Assembly: GCA_964588685.1 (NCBI GenBank)
Contig: CAZPQG010000006.1
Location: 1-53,195, forward strand
Length of the DNA stretch: 53,195 nt
Direction of reading: 5' to 3'
Origin: CAYVBW01 sp964588685
GTDB taxonomy: Bacteria; Patescibacteriota; Microgenomatia; UBA1400; PJMF01
The notes beneath the pieces are model-generated. The model saw only the letters and a program-made list of their open reading frames with translations, had not been told where the DNA came from and ran no database searches. This document shows, one piece after another, positions 16,144-24,204 of this stretch. Numbering within the stretch: position 1 is the stretch's first letter; each line of letters opens with the position of its first letter. Made by a program: the position numbers and the translations under genes.

Positions 16144-18390
16144 TCATTGCTGTATAGGCCATTGAGCTGTAATTAAAAATCGGCTGTCAAAAAGATTTTC
16201 TTCAGCCAGCAGTTTTTCTTCACGCAATAATTGCCACAGTGCTTCTGTAATATAAGGCATAAAAGGGTGGAATAGTTTTAAGAAAGTGATTAGCCCCTTG
16301 ATTAAATTTCGCTGTGATATTTTTTCTTGTTTTGTTTGCTCAATGGCTTCATCGCAAAACCAATGCCAAAATTGATTGTATAAATTCTCTGAAACTAAGC
16401 CGATTTGGAAATTCTCTAGCTGCCGAGTGCTGTCAGACGCTACTTTTTCAAGTTTTTGCAAAAAAATTGAATCTAATTCCCGTTCTTGCTCATTGTTAAA
16501 TTTTTCCGGTTCTAAATTCAGCATAATAAAACGAGTGGCATTCCAAAGTTTGTTGGTTAAGTTTCTGGCTGCTTTAAAATCAGGTTCACCAATTGATTTA
16601 TCTAAACCGGCTGATGAACGAATTACTAATGCCATTCTAAGAGCGTCTGTGCCGTATTTTTTGGTCATTTCCAATGGGTTAACTACATTGTTCTTGCTTT
16701 TGCTCATCTTGCTGCCTTTTGAGTCTCTAATCAATCCGTGTAAGTATACTTTTTTAAACGGAAATTTGCCGGTTAAAAAATACCCCATCATCAACATTCT
16801 CATCACCCAAAAAGGCAGAATATCATAGCCGGTTTCCATGACTTGAGTAGGGTAGAAGCGTTTAAAATCCCCCTGCTTAGAATTTTTTAACGTATTTACC
16901 GGCCATTGGCTGGATGAAAACCAAGTATCAAAAGTATCCGTTTCTTGAATCCAGCGGCCTTTTTTAGGACAGCTTTGCCTGATTTGATAGGGGACTGTGC
17001 GGTCAGCTCTTAGAGACTGTAAATTATTTTTAATGGTTTTTAAATTATGTTTTTGCAGTGCTGCACTTAGTTTTTCGCTGTAAAATTTTTTAGTTTCATC
17101 AAGATAACTGACTATAATTTTGTCTTCATTGTCATCAATTTGATACCAAACAGGGATGCGTATACCCCACACAATTTGTCTTGATATATTCCAATCTTTT
17201 AAATTTTTCAACCAATGCAGTAGTATTTTTTTATGGCCGGCGCCATAAATTGTTATCTCTCCGTTTTCAACAGCCTTAATAACGGGTTTAGTTAAAGGTT
17301 TAACCTTGATAAAGAATTGAGCTAGAGGCAAAGGCTCGATGGGGCAGCCTGTCTTATAACATAAGGCAGCGGTGTGTTTGTAGTCGTTATCTATTTTTTC
17401 AATCAGATCCTTTTTTTTCATATCAGCTACGACTGCTTTTCTAGCCTGAGCCACTTTCAGGCCGGCATATTTCCCGGCCGGTTCCATCATGCGTCCGGAA
17501 AAGTCAATAACTTGCTGTGGTTGAGGCAACTCTTGCTTGTGCCGCTGCCAAACTGCAAAATCATCATGGTCATGAAAAGGTGTAATTTTAACTACCCCGG
17601 TGCCAAATTCGGGATCAACGCTTTCATCTGCAATCACTTTTACTACAAAAGGCTTTAGTACGCTTTGAACTTCAATTTTTTTACCTATCCATTCTTGATA
17701 ACGGGCATCTTCCGGATGAACAGCCACAGCTGTATCACCAAATTTAGTTTCCGGGCGAGTAGTGGCTACAGTAAAAGGGCCGTATTTCAGATAATAGAGT
17801 GAAGTAGTTCGTTCTTTATGCACAATTTCCAGTTCGCTGTAAGCTGTTCCGGCAGCCGGGCTGAAGTTTACCAACCTGAGATCGCGATAAATTAAATTTT
17901 CTTGATGTAATTTTTTAAAAGTTTGCAGCACCATGTTTACTAATGGTTCTTCTAACATAAATTGAAAGCGGCTCCAATCAGCGCTGGCGCCCAGTTGCTT
18001 CATTTGTTTCACTGCTACATCCGAGTTTTTTTGTACATAATCCCAAATTTTTTGATATAATGTTTCGCGGTCAAAATTAAATCTGCTCTTGCCTTTTTTT
18101 TTAAGCTTTTTTTCAAAAACAAATTGTGTTTCAATACCGGCATGATCTGTTCCGGGTAAATAAAGAGTGTCATCACCCAGCATTCGATGATAGCGAATTA
18201 AAATGTCTTCTAGAGCTACAAAGAGAGCATGCCCGATGTGTAGGGGGTCGTTGGCATTAGGCGGCGGCATGATAATGGTAAAGCTATTATCTGTAGTAGG
18301 CTGATTTTTATCCGGGTTAAAAGCCTGACTTTTTTTCCATAGTTGATAAATTTCTTTCTCATGTCGTTGATGATTGTAAGTTTTTTTCAT
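16144..18390 (-). CDS. valS: Valyl-tRNA synthetase (C-terminally short)
   Basis: Class I aminoacyl-tRNA synthetase charging tRNA-Val. The HIGH motif is in PPPNANDPLHIGHAL (HIGH at 51-54) and KMSKS at about 560 (GSKMSKSKNNVVNP). The editing domain (about 190-320) holds VATTRPETKFGDTAVAVHPED. ETDTFDTWFSSSQWP is a ValRS hallmark. The 748 residues compare with about 880 in B. subtilis. The sequence ends just after the anticodon-binding domain (PFMPYITEALWQLL...FLITAQWPIQQ), so the segment leading to and including the C-terminal coiled coil of longer ValRS seems to be absent. The stop looks genuine; the downstream DNA has no continuation that I can see. Confidence 0.93.
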   Translation of the reverse strand: MKKTYNHQRHEKEIYQLWKKSQAFNPDKNQPTTDNSFTIIMPPPNANDPLHIGHALFVALEDILIRYHRMLGDDTLYLPGTDHAGIETQFVFEKKLKKKGKSRFNFDRETLYQKIWDYVQKNSDVAVKQMKQLGASADWSRFQFMLEEPLVNMVLQTFKKLHQENLIYRDLRLVNFSPAAGTAYSELEIVHKERTTSLYYLKYGPFTVATTRPETKFGDTAVAVHPEDARYQEWIGKKIEVQSVLKPFVVKVIADESVDPEFGTGVVKITPFHDHDDFAVWQRHKQELPQPQQVIDFSGRMMEPAGKYAGLKVAQARKAVVADMKKKDLIEKIDNDYKHTAALCYKTGCPIEPLPLAQFFIKVKPLTKPVIKAVENGEITIYGAGHKKILLHWLKNLKDWNISRQIVWGIRIPVWYQIDDNEDKIIVSYLDETKKFYSEKLSAALQKHNLKTIKNNLQSLRADRTVPYQIRQSCPKKGRWIQETDTFDTWFSSSQWPVNTLKNSKQGDFKRFYPTQVMETGYDILPFWVMRMLMMGYFLTGKFPFKKVYLHGLIRDSKGSKMSKSKNNVVNPLEMTKKYGTDALRMALVIRSSAGLDKSIGEPDFKAARNLTNKLWNATRFIMLNLEPEKFNNEQERELDSIFLQKLEKVASDSTRQLENFQIGLVSENLYNQFWHWFCDEAIEQTKQEKISQRNLIKGLITFLKLFHPFMPYITEALWQLLREEKLLAEENLFDSRFLITAQWPIQQ

Positions 18391-18446
18391 TTTAATAAGA
18401 GCCCTGGAATAAGTTAATTTGCCTAGTTAGAATCTGGTTTTGTTTT

Positions 18447-18455
18447 TGGTATACT
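18447..18455 (+). promoter_or_regulatory. Extended -10 (TGGTATACT), probably for the IPK gene
   Basis: A TGn extension plus TATACT, one base from TATAAT. A predicted start near 18462 gives a leader of about 210 nt before the kinase gene. The leader holds a GCTCT/AGAGC hairpin (near 18629-18646) and a possible 18-codon ORF (18599-18655). Confidence 0.4.
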
Positions 18456-18670
18456 GTTTAAGTTGTTTTAAGACCCGGGCTTGAGCGTTCAGTTTAAATT
18501 TAACTATTAATAGTTGGTATGTTTATTGATTTGTTTGGTTGATGATTAATTATTTTACTACAGCATGGGAATAATTATAAGCTCTGATTGAAGTTCTGAT
18601 GGCAAAAGTTTTAGCTCTGCCAGCAAAGAGCGGAGTACCACTTAACAAATACTGAAAATTAGTTTTAGAC

Positions 18671-19477
18671 ATGATCCCCCAAGAACCAATAACCCTAATT
18701 AAAATAGGCGGCTCTCTTATCACCAATAAAAACAAGCCTTTTACTTTGAATACCAAAGCTTTAGGCATTATTGTGGCTGAGATAAAAAAAGTAGTTAACA
18801 GCGGCAAGCTGTTGATTGTTGGACATGGTGCCGGTTCCTTTGCTCATATCCCGGCGCAAAAATACCAAACTCACAAAGGTATTCTTGATCAACAAAGCTA
18901 TGAAGGAATAGCTAAAGTCGCTGATGTGGCAGCTCAGCTCAATCGAATTGTGGTTAAAAAACTTATCAAAAAAGGAGTTAATGCGGTTTCAATTAGCCCG
19001 TTGAGCTGCATGACAGCCGAAAATCATAAATTATCTGGCATCTTCACTAATTCGTTGCAGCAATGCTTGCGCTTAGGTTTGCTGCCGGTAGTTTATGGCG
19101 ATCAAATTTTAGACAAAAAAGCCGGCTGCACTATTTTTTCTACCGAAGAAGTTTTGGCTTATTTTGGAATTGCTTTGAAAAAGAAAGGGTATCATATTAA
19201 GCAAATTATCCAGTGCGGCCAGACTAGCGGCGTTTACGATCAAGAGGGAAAAACTATTGATAAAATTAATCTTGAAAATATTAACCAATATCAACAAGCT
19301 TTAGGTGGAGCAGAGGCAACCGATGTTACCGGAGGAATGCTGCATAAAGTGCAAGAAACTTTAGAGCTGGCCAAAAAGGGTATTCCGGGTTTAATTATTG
19401 ACGGCATTGTGCACGGCACTTTATCTGACGCTGTTGAGGGGAGGCCGGTTGAAGGCACCAGGATTGCTGTTGATTAA
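18671..19477 (+). CDS. Isopentenyl phosphate kinase-like protein
   Basis: An amino acid kinase-family protein (268 residues) with the layout of isopentenyl phosphate kinase: LIKIGGSLITNK at 9-20, the loop GHGAGSFAH at 51-59 with the catalytic-type His59, and nucleotide-binding stretches near QTSGVYD and GATDVTGGMLHKV. IPK converts isopentenyl phosphate to isopentenyl diphosphate in the alternative mevalonate route of Archaea and some bacteria. It lies 77 bp upstream of uppS, which uses that product. Fosfomycin kinase FomA is a related alternative, but the neighbour favours IPK. Confidence 0.8.
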   Translation: MIPQEPITLIKIGGSLITNKNKPFTLNTKALGIIVAEIKKVVNSGKLLIVGHGAGSFAHIPAQKYQTHKGILDQQSYEGIAKVADVAAQLNRIVVKKLIKKGVNAVSISPLSCMTAENHKLSGIFTNSLQQCLRLGLLPVVYGDQILDKKAGCTIFSTEEVLAYFGIALKKKGYHIKQIIQCGQTSGVYDQEGKTIDKINLENINQYQQALGGAEATDVTGGMLHKVQETLELAKKGIPGLIIDGIVHGTLSDAVEGRPVEGTRIAVD

Positions 19478-19554
19478 AAGATTGCTGTTAAATTGAGTTT
19501 TAATCAAAAAAATATTAAAAAAATAAAAATAAAAAGAATAGTAGCATTTTTATT

Positions 19555-20265
19555 ATGAGTGCTCAGCCTTCACTGCCAGATCATGTAGCTATTATTATGG
19601 ATGGTAATCGGCGCTGGGCAAAAAAAAATAAGCTGCAAATTTTTAAAGGCCACGACAAAGTGGCTCAAGAAAATATTGAGCAGCTAACAAGATATTGCTT
19701 GAAGCTGGGAATTTCTTATTTAACTTTATGGGCTTTTAGTACAGAAAATTGGCGTAGAGATAAAGCTGAAATTGAAGCGATATTAAGTATTATGAGAAAG
19801 GCTTTTAATCAAGGCTTTAAGCAATTTATCAAAGAAAAAGTGAGAGTAAAAACTATAGGTGATTTAACAAGATTTCCACAAGACATACAGCAGAGTATTC
19901 GAAAACTAAAGCAGATTAATGTGGACGATTATGAAATTACAGTTATTTTTGCTCTTAATTATGGAGGTCGAGATGAAATTATTAGAGCCATTAAAAAAAT
20001 ATCAAGCCGGCTTTCTTTAGAAAATAAAATGATAGATAGCATTGACCAAAATTTATTTAGTTCTGCGCTTGACACCAGCGAGCTTCCTGACCCGGATCTA
20101 ATCATTCGTACCGGGGGAGAGCGGCGTTTGTCAGGTTTTTTGCCTTGGCAAAGCGTGTATGCAGAATTATATTTCACTGATGTCTTGATGCCCGACTTTG
20201 ACAGAAAAGAGTTTGAAAAAGCACTGCAAGATTATCAAAAAAGAGAGCGGAGGTTTGGGCGGTAG
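19555..20265 (+). CDS. uppS: Undecaprenyl-diphosphate synthase (isoprenyl transferase)
   Basis: A cis-prenyltransferase of 236 residues that extends farnesyl diphosphate to the C55 carrier for peptidoglycan and polysaccharide synthesis. The N-terminal signature HVAIIMDGNRRWAKK (catalytic Asp16), FSTENWRR and the C-terminal PDLIIRTGGERRLSGFLPWQ followed by YAELYFTDVLMPDF are all intact. It is downstream of the isopentenyl phosphate kinase on the same strand, so the two probably share a transcript and a pathway. The next gene converges on it after 30 bp. Confidence 0.95.
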   Translation: MSAQPSLPDHVAIIMDGNRRWAKKNKLQIFKGHDKVAQENIEQLTRYCLKLGISYLTLWAFSTENWRRDKAEIEAILSIMRKAFNQGFKQFIKEKVRVKTIGDLTRFPQDIQQSIRKLKQINVDDYEITVIFALNYGGRDEIIRAIKKISSRLSLENKMIDSIDQNLFSSALDTSELPDPDLIIRTGGERRLSGFLPWQSVYAELYFTDVLMPDFDRKEFEKALQDYQKRERRFGR

Positions 20266-20295
20266 TAGAAAATTAAGGCCAATTGCAGCTACTGG

Positions 20296-20712
20296 TTAAG
20301 TCCAATCGAAATCGCTGGTGGGGATAAAGAATTCTTTAATTATATGTACTCCGGTAAATTCAGCAATAAGATTAATAATAGCGAAAGAACTTATGGCTAC
20401 CACTAAGCCAATAACGGCATAAGTCATAGTTTTTTTAGCACTTTCTACGTTTTGTGTATTGCCTCCGGACAGCAGCCAGCGCAACGAGCCTACCACCATC
20501 ATGATAAAGCCAGCAATGCCAATTACTGTGAGAACAATGGACAGAACATTGGCTAATAAGCAGCCAATTCCTTGGATAGTAGCTACTCCATATTGAACGC
20601 AGAGCCCTTCTTCCCAAGCTTCAGTCTGGGCTAAAACGGGAGCAGCAGCAAAAAGAAAGTTAAAAATTAAAAAGGCGGCTGTAGACAGCTTGCTAATTAA
20701 ATTTTTTTTCAT
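20296..20712 (-). CDS. VirB2/TrbC-like pilin protein 1
   Basis: A 138-residue secreted membrane protein. A signal peptide with a likely cut after APVLAQ (residue 29) is followed by two helices, about 52-78 (LANVLSIVLTVIGIAGFIMMVVGSLRW) and 93-116. A short loop reading LSGGNTQNVESAKKTM connects them. This two-helix, Gly/Ser/Asn-loop layout is that of VirB2/TrbC pilins and of the many pilin-like proteins in CPR genomes. Four related genes lie in a row on this strand. This one is the most divergent and keeps a longer C-terminal tail (IIKEFFIPTSDFDWT). Two Cys at about 38 and 51 flank the first helix. Confidence 0.75.
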   Translation of the reverse strand: MKKNLISKLSTAAFLIFNFLFAAAPVLAQTEAWEEGLCVQYGVATIQGIGCLLANVLSIVLTVIGIAGFIMMVVGSLRWLLSGGNTQNVESAKKTMTYAVIGLVVAISSFAIINLIAEFTGVHIIKEFFIPTSDFDWT

Positions 20713-20897
20713 AATTTAATTTTTTTGTTGGTAGTTTGTTGAGTAATAGAATGTGAGTTTATTAAATGTTAAATTATTTTTTCAATTTTGTTGCTGCTTA
20801 CTCAGTATATAACAAGATTTGAATGTTAATGCTTTGTTTTTTGACTGACGCTAATCATAAACGGTCATTATTTAATTTTGCTTGATTAAAAAAACAA

Positions 20898-20920
20898 CAA
20901 CCCTCATTGCAAGAGGGTTG
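20898..20920 (-). terminator. Rho-independent terminator of the second pilin gene
   Basis: CAACCCTC and GAGGGTTG form a perfect 8-bp GC-containing stem with a 7-nt loop. On the minus strand it is followed by TTGTTTTTTT. It lies 39 bp after the stop of the gene at 20959. Confidence 0.8.
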
Positions 20921-20958
20921 GGTAATTTTTTTTATAGAATTCTGTTATTTGGTAAATT

Positions 20959-21351
20959 TTAGTTTACGTTTCTAAATAATTCCGCATAGCCTTCTACCCC
21001 GAGTAAAGTTAGCATTAATTGGAAAATGGCATAAGTAGAAGCCAGGATAATTAAACCAACAACAGCAGCCATGATTTTATCGCGAGCAGCTTCGGTTTTG
21101 CTGCTGTCTCCACCTGAAGTAATCCACTCAATACCTCCCCAAATTAGATAGGCAAAAACTAATACACCTGCTATAATCATTATAGATCTTAGCAATCTGG
21201 AGAGCAGTTCTGAAGGATCTTCAAAAAAGAAGTCTCCAGGAATGTTTATCCTAGGCAGTGCTTCATCAGCGGCAAAGATTTGAGCAGTGTTTGCCAAGAA
21301 TGTGTTTACAGCTGCAGTAATTCCTATAGAAACTTTAGTGAATTTATTCAT
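20959..21351 (-). CDS. VirB2/TrbC-like pilin protein 2
   Basis: A 130-residue protein with a signal peptide (about 1-28, ending AQIFA or AADEA) and two helices at about 52-72 (RSIMIIAGVLVFAYLIWGGIEW) and 90-113. The joining loop reads ITSGGDSSKTEAARDK. It shares most residues of the helices and loop with pilin 3, which makes the two recent paralogues. VirB2-like pilins assemble into conjugative or DNA-uptake type filaments. The gene has its own terminator and, at 21395-21404 on the minus strand, a TGATATTAT that resembles an extended -10. Confidence 0.8.
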   Translation of the reverse strand: MNKFTKVSIGITAAVNTFLANTAQIFAADEALPRINIPGDFFFEDPSELLSRLLRSIMIIAGVLVFAYLIWGGIEWITSGGDSSKTEAARDKIMAAVVGLIILASTYAIFQLMLTLLGVEGYAELFRNVN

Positions 21352-21580
21352 TTTTAGCCTATTTTCTTAAATTTAAATTTTTAATAATATCAACAATGGA
21401 TGTTAATTAACTGTTTAGAATTAATACTTGTATTATATCAGTTTCAAGAAACAAAGGTCAAAAAAAATTTAAACCTGATAAAATAGAACTGCAGCTTGAA
21501 ATTTAATTTGTTTTAAGCTGTACACCGTTGCTAGCATTAGATTAACTAGTATTAAGTTAATAGGATTAATATTGAATAAT

Positions 21581-21608
21581 AAAAGACCCTCGAGCTTGAG
21601 GGTCTTTT
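21581..21608 (-). terminator. Rho-independent terminator of the third pilin gene
   Basis: AAAAGACCCTC and GAGGGTCTTTT form a perfect 11-bp inverted repeat with a 6-nt loop, ending in T's on both strands. It lies 27 bp after the stop of the gene at 21636. Confidence 0.85.
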
Positions 21609-21635
21609 AAATTTTAATAAGGTTCTTTGATAATT

Positions 21636-22031
21636 TTATTCTGTTCCATTGAAAATTTGGCCAAAGCCGCTAACTCCGAGTAAATTTAGCAGTAGTTGAA
21701 AGAGAGCATAGGCTGCAGCTAAGATGATTAAGCCGACAATGGCAGCAGTAATTTTATTGCGAGCAGCTTCAGTTTTGCTGCTGTCTCCACCGGAAGTAAT
21801 CCACTCAATGCCTCCCCAAACAAGATAGGCAAAAACCAGCAGACCGGCTATAATCATAACAGTTCTTAAAAGAGTAGATAGAAGTGCTCCAGCATCTTGA
21901 AAAAAGAAGTCTTCAGGAACTTCAACCCCAATTTCTCCTGGTTCACTTTGCGCAAAAACTTGACCGACTGTCGATAAAGCTGTTCCTAAAGCTGTGCTAA
22001 TTCCTATAGAAACTTTAGTGAGTTTATTCAT
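21636..22031 (-). CDS. VirB2/TrbC-like pilin protein 3
   Basis: A 131-residue paralogue of the gene at 20959. It starts MNKLTKVSIGIS, has a signal peptide (cut near VFAQ, residue 28), helix 1 (about 52-73, RTVMIIAGLLVFAYLVWGGIEW), the loop ITSGGDSSKTEAARNK, and helix 2 (about 92-114). It ends SGFGQIFNGTE. The proteins differ mainly in the exposed N-terminal segment and the C-terminal tip, as would be expected if the surface part varies and the membrane core is constrained. It has its own terminator. Confidence 0.8.
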   Translation of the reverse strand: MNKLTKVSIGISTALGTALSTVGQVFAQSEPGEIGVEVPEDFFFQDAGALLSTLLRTVMIIAGLLVFAYLVWGGIEWITSGGDSSKTEAARNKITAAIVGLIILAAAYALFQLLLNLLGVSGFGQIFNGTE

Positions 22032-22293
22032 GTTTTTCTTGTAGTTTTTAATGTTTTTATTTTTATTCGACTGTCTAATTTTAATATTATTGATAATTAA
22101 TTATTATTGCAAGAGGAATTTTGCTAGATTGCTTGAATGAAAGTCAAAATTGAGTTTCAAATTAAAAATAATAATTATGTTTCAGCTTAAAATTAATCCC
22201 TCTTTCTGTTTAAATTACTTGCTGCATAAGTAGTTTATTTCTTTAATATTTTAAAACAAGAATCTCTGAGAACAATTAGCATCAAATTGAGCG

Positions 22294-22742
22294 TCAAATA
22301 AAGCGCAACACCTCAATGCCCAATAATTTTTGAATAAATATAAATATGGCAACTACGGAAATTAAAATAATGAAGCCAATGATAGAAAGAGTGATTGTAT
22401 TACGAGCGCTTTCTATTTTAGCAGCGTCTCCACCTGAAGTTATCCAGAGCAGGCCGCCATAAATTAACTTAGCAAATAAAATTAAGCCGGCGATTATAGC
22501 AACAGGAGTTAATAAGGCGCCAATAATTTTGCCGGGTGTGTCATAAACTTCTGTGATGCTTTTCCCATCTCTTAAAGTTAGGTAGCTGCCAAGGTTGATG
22601 ACTCCNNNNNNNNNNNNNNNNNNNNNNNNNNNNNNNNNNNNNNNNNNNNNNNNNNNNNNNNNNNNNNNNNNNNNNNNNNNNNNNNNNNNNNNNNNNNNNN
22701 NNNNNAAATTAATACCAATTTATTTTTTTTTGCTATTTTCAT
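22294..22742 (-). CDS. VirB2/TrbC-like pilin protein 4, interrupted by gap
   Basis: The 103 codons before the stop at 22294-22296 encode the same two-helix plan: GKIIGALLTPVAIIAGLILFAKLIYGG, the loop LLWITSGGDAAKIESARNT, and IIGFIILISVVAIFIFIQKLLG. A 100-N gap interrupts the N-terminal part. On the far side of the gap an ATG at 22742 begins MKIAKKNKLVLI, a plausible signal peptide start in the same direction, so I join the two. A TATAAC lies 7 nt upstream of that ATG, consistent with a leaderless transcript. The actual size of the missing part is unknown. Confidence 0.65.
22606..22705. other. Assembly gap (100 N) in pilin 4
   Basis: A round 100-N placeholder. The flanks share no overlap, so real sequence is missing. 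It removes part of the exposed N-terminal region of pilin 4, between signal peptide and first helix. Confidence 0.95.
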
Positions 22743-23007
22743 GTAAAAAGTTATAAAAATAATTTAACTTATTATCGCCGTTTTATTAGCATTGTTTATT
22801 AGGTTATTAACAAATAATACTATATCATCATATCATTAAAAAAGTTAAGCTTATCCCTTCCCTTATTTATTAAGGAAAGAAAAGTGCTTCAGCAAAAGAT
22901 CAGTAAAAAGCCTTTTTTATTTGTATCATCCTGATAAAAATAGGCTCAAACTCAGCCTCTTAACCATTTATGTATTAAAATGTAAACAATATCAACTGCT
23001 GCCGGCA

Positions 23008-24135
23008 ATGTTTCTTCATAAAATATATTTTAAAAATTTCCGACTTTTTCAAGAACTGTTGTTGGAGTTTGAACAACAAGTTACTACTTTGCAGGCGCCT
23101 AATGCTAAAGGCAAGAGTACCATTATTGAGGGCATTCATCTGCTTTCCACCGGCTCTAGCTTTAGAGCAGGCAAAGCGGATGAGATGATTTATTTTGGTA
23201 AAGATCTAGGTAGAGTCAGAGCTAAAATTTACAGCAACATTTCGGCATTAGATTCAGACTTAGAAGGCTTGGATGAATTAGAATTGTCTGTGCTTTTAAC
23301 AAGGGGAGAGCTCAATGGCCGGCGCACCCGCAAGCAGCTTTTTAGCGTTAACAGTAATAGAAAAAGAAAGAAAGATTTTGTCGGCAATTTACTCACAGTA
23401 GTTTTTAGACCCGAAGACATGCGCTTAGTAGAAGGTTCACCGTCGCGGCGCCGAGATTATTTAAATGACCCTTTGCGCTTAACTGACAAAGAATATGATT
23501 TGTCTTACGGTCGCTATAAAAAAATTTTACGCCGCCGCAATAAACTATTGTCTCTAATTAAAGAAGGCAAACAAAATCCAAACACCTTAACATATTGGGA
23601 TATGGGTCTGGTAAAACATGGCGAGCGTTTGCAGCAAAAGCGAAGAAATTTTGTTAAGTTTATTAATGCGCAAATAGAATCGCCTTTGCCTATGCGTCTT
23701 AAGTATGAACCGTCGCTGATAAGTAAAAAAAGGATTGATAGCCATAAAAAAGCTGCCATGGCCGCTGGTTTTACTTTAGTGGGTCCACATAAGGATGATT
23801 TTGAAGTTTTATTAGGCTTAAAAGTAAAAAATTCAAACTCTCGTCGCTATTTATCCTTGGATGCTTATGGTTCAAGAGGCCAAAAGAGAATGGGGGTAGT
23901 GTGGTTGAAAAAAGCAGAGTTAGCTTACGTAAAAAAACAAACTAAGCAAGAGCCTCTTTTGCTGCTAGATGATATTTTGTCAGAGCTAGATCCGGCAAAT
24001 CGCGACAGAGTTTTAAATTTAGTTGATCAAGAACAAGTAATTATTACGACAGCCTCAACTACTATGATTGCTGAAATTAAAAATAAATTTAAAGACGTAA
24101 AACTGATTAAGCTGCCGAAAAAAACAGAGGATTAA
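23008..24135 (+). CDS. recF: DNA replication/repair protein RecF
   Basis: RecF is an SMC-like ATPase that loads RecA at gaps. I place the start at 23008 because MFLHKIYFKNFRLFQ aligns with the normal RecF N-terminus; the frame is open upstream to 22921, but that stretch looks unlike RecF. The Walker A region reads QAPNAKGKST (about 29-37), with Ala in place of the first Gly of GxxxxGK[ST]. The signature is YGSRGQKRMGVVWLKKAEL, and Walker B with D-loop is PLLLLDDILSELDPANRDRV near 325-345. The 375 residues match the family. It is separated from dnaN, unlike the classical dnaA-dnaN-recF-gyrB cluster. Confidence 0.9.
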   Translation: MFLHKIYFKNFRLFQELLLEFEQQVTTLQAPNAKGKSTIIEGIHLLSTGSSFRAGKADEMIYFGKDLGRVRAKIYSNISALDSDLEGLDELELSVLLTRGELNGRRTRKQLFSVNSNRKRKKDFVGNLLTVVFRPEDMRLVEGSPSRRRDYLNDPLRLTDKEYDLSYGRYKKILRRRNKLLSLIKEGKQNPNTLTYWDMGLVKHGERLQQKRRNFVKFINAQIESPLPMRLKYEPSLISKKRIDSHKKAAMAAGFTLVGPHKDDFEVLLGLKVKNSNSRRYLSLDAYGSRGQKRMGVVWLKKAELAYVKKQTKQEPLLLLDDILSELDPANRDRVLNLVDQEQVIITTASTTMIAEIKNKFKDVKLIKLPKKTED

Positions 24136-24204
24136 AACAAAGCATTATTCTAAAACATTATTCGCTTAGCAAGCTGCCAACTTGATTTGATTTTTAAAAA
24201 ATGA

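Noticed and set aside
18599..18655. 18-codon ORF in the IPK leader (MAKVLALPAKSGVPLNKY)
   Set aside because: Too short to support without conservation data, and no ribosome binding site. Noted as a possible leader peptide only.
22921..23007. 29-residue N-terminal extension of RecF
   Set aside because: The first codon there is a TTG, and the family N-terminus aligns with the ATG at 23008.
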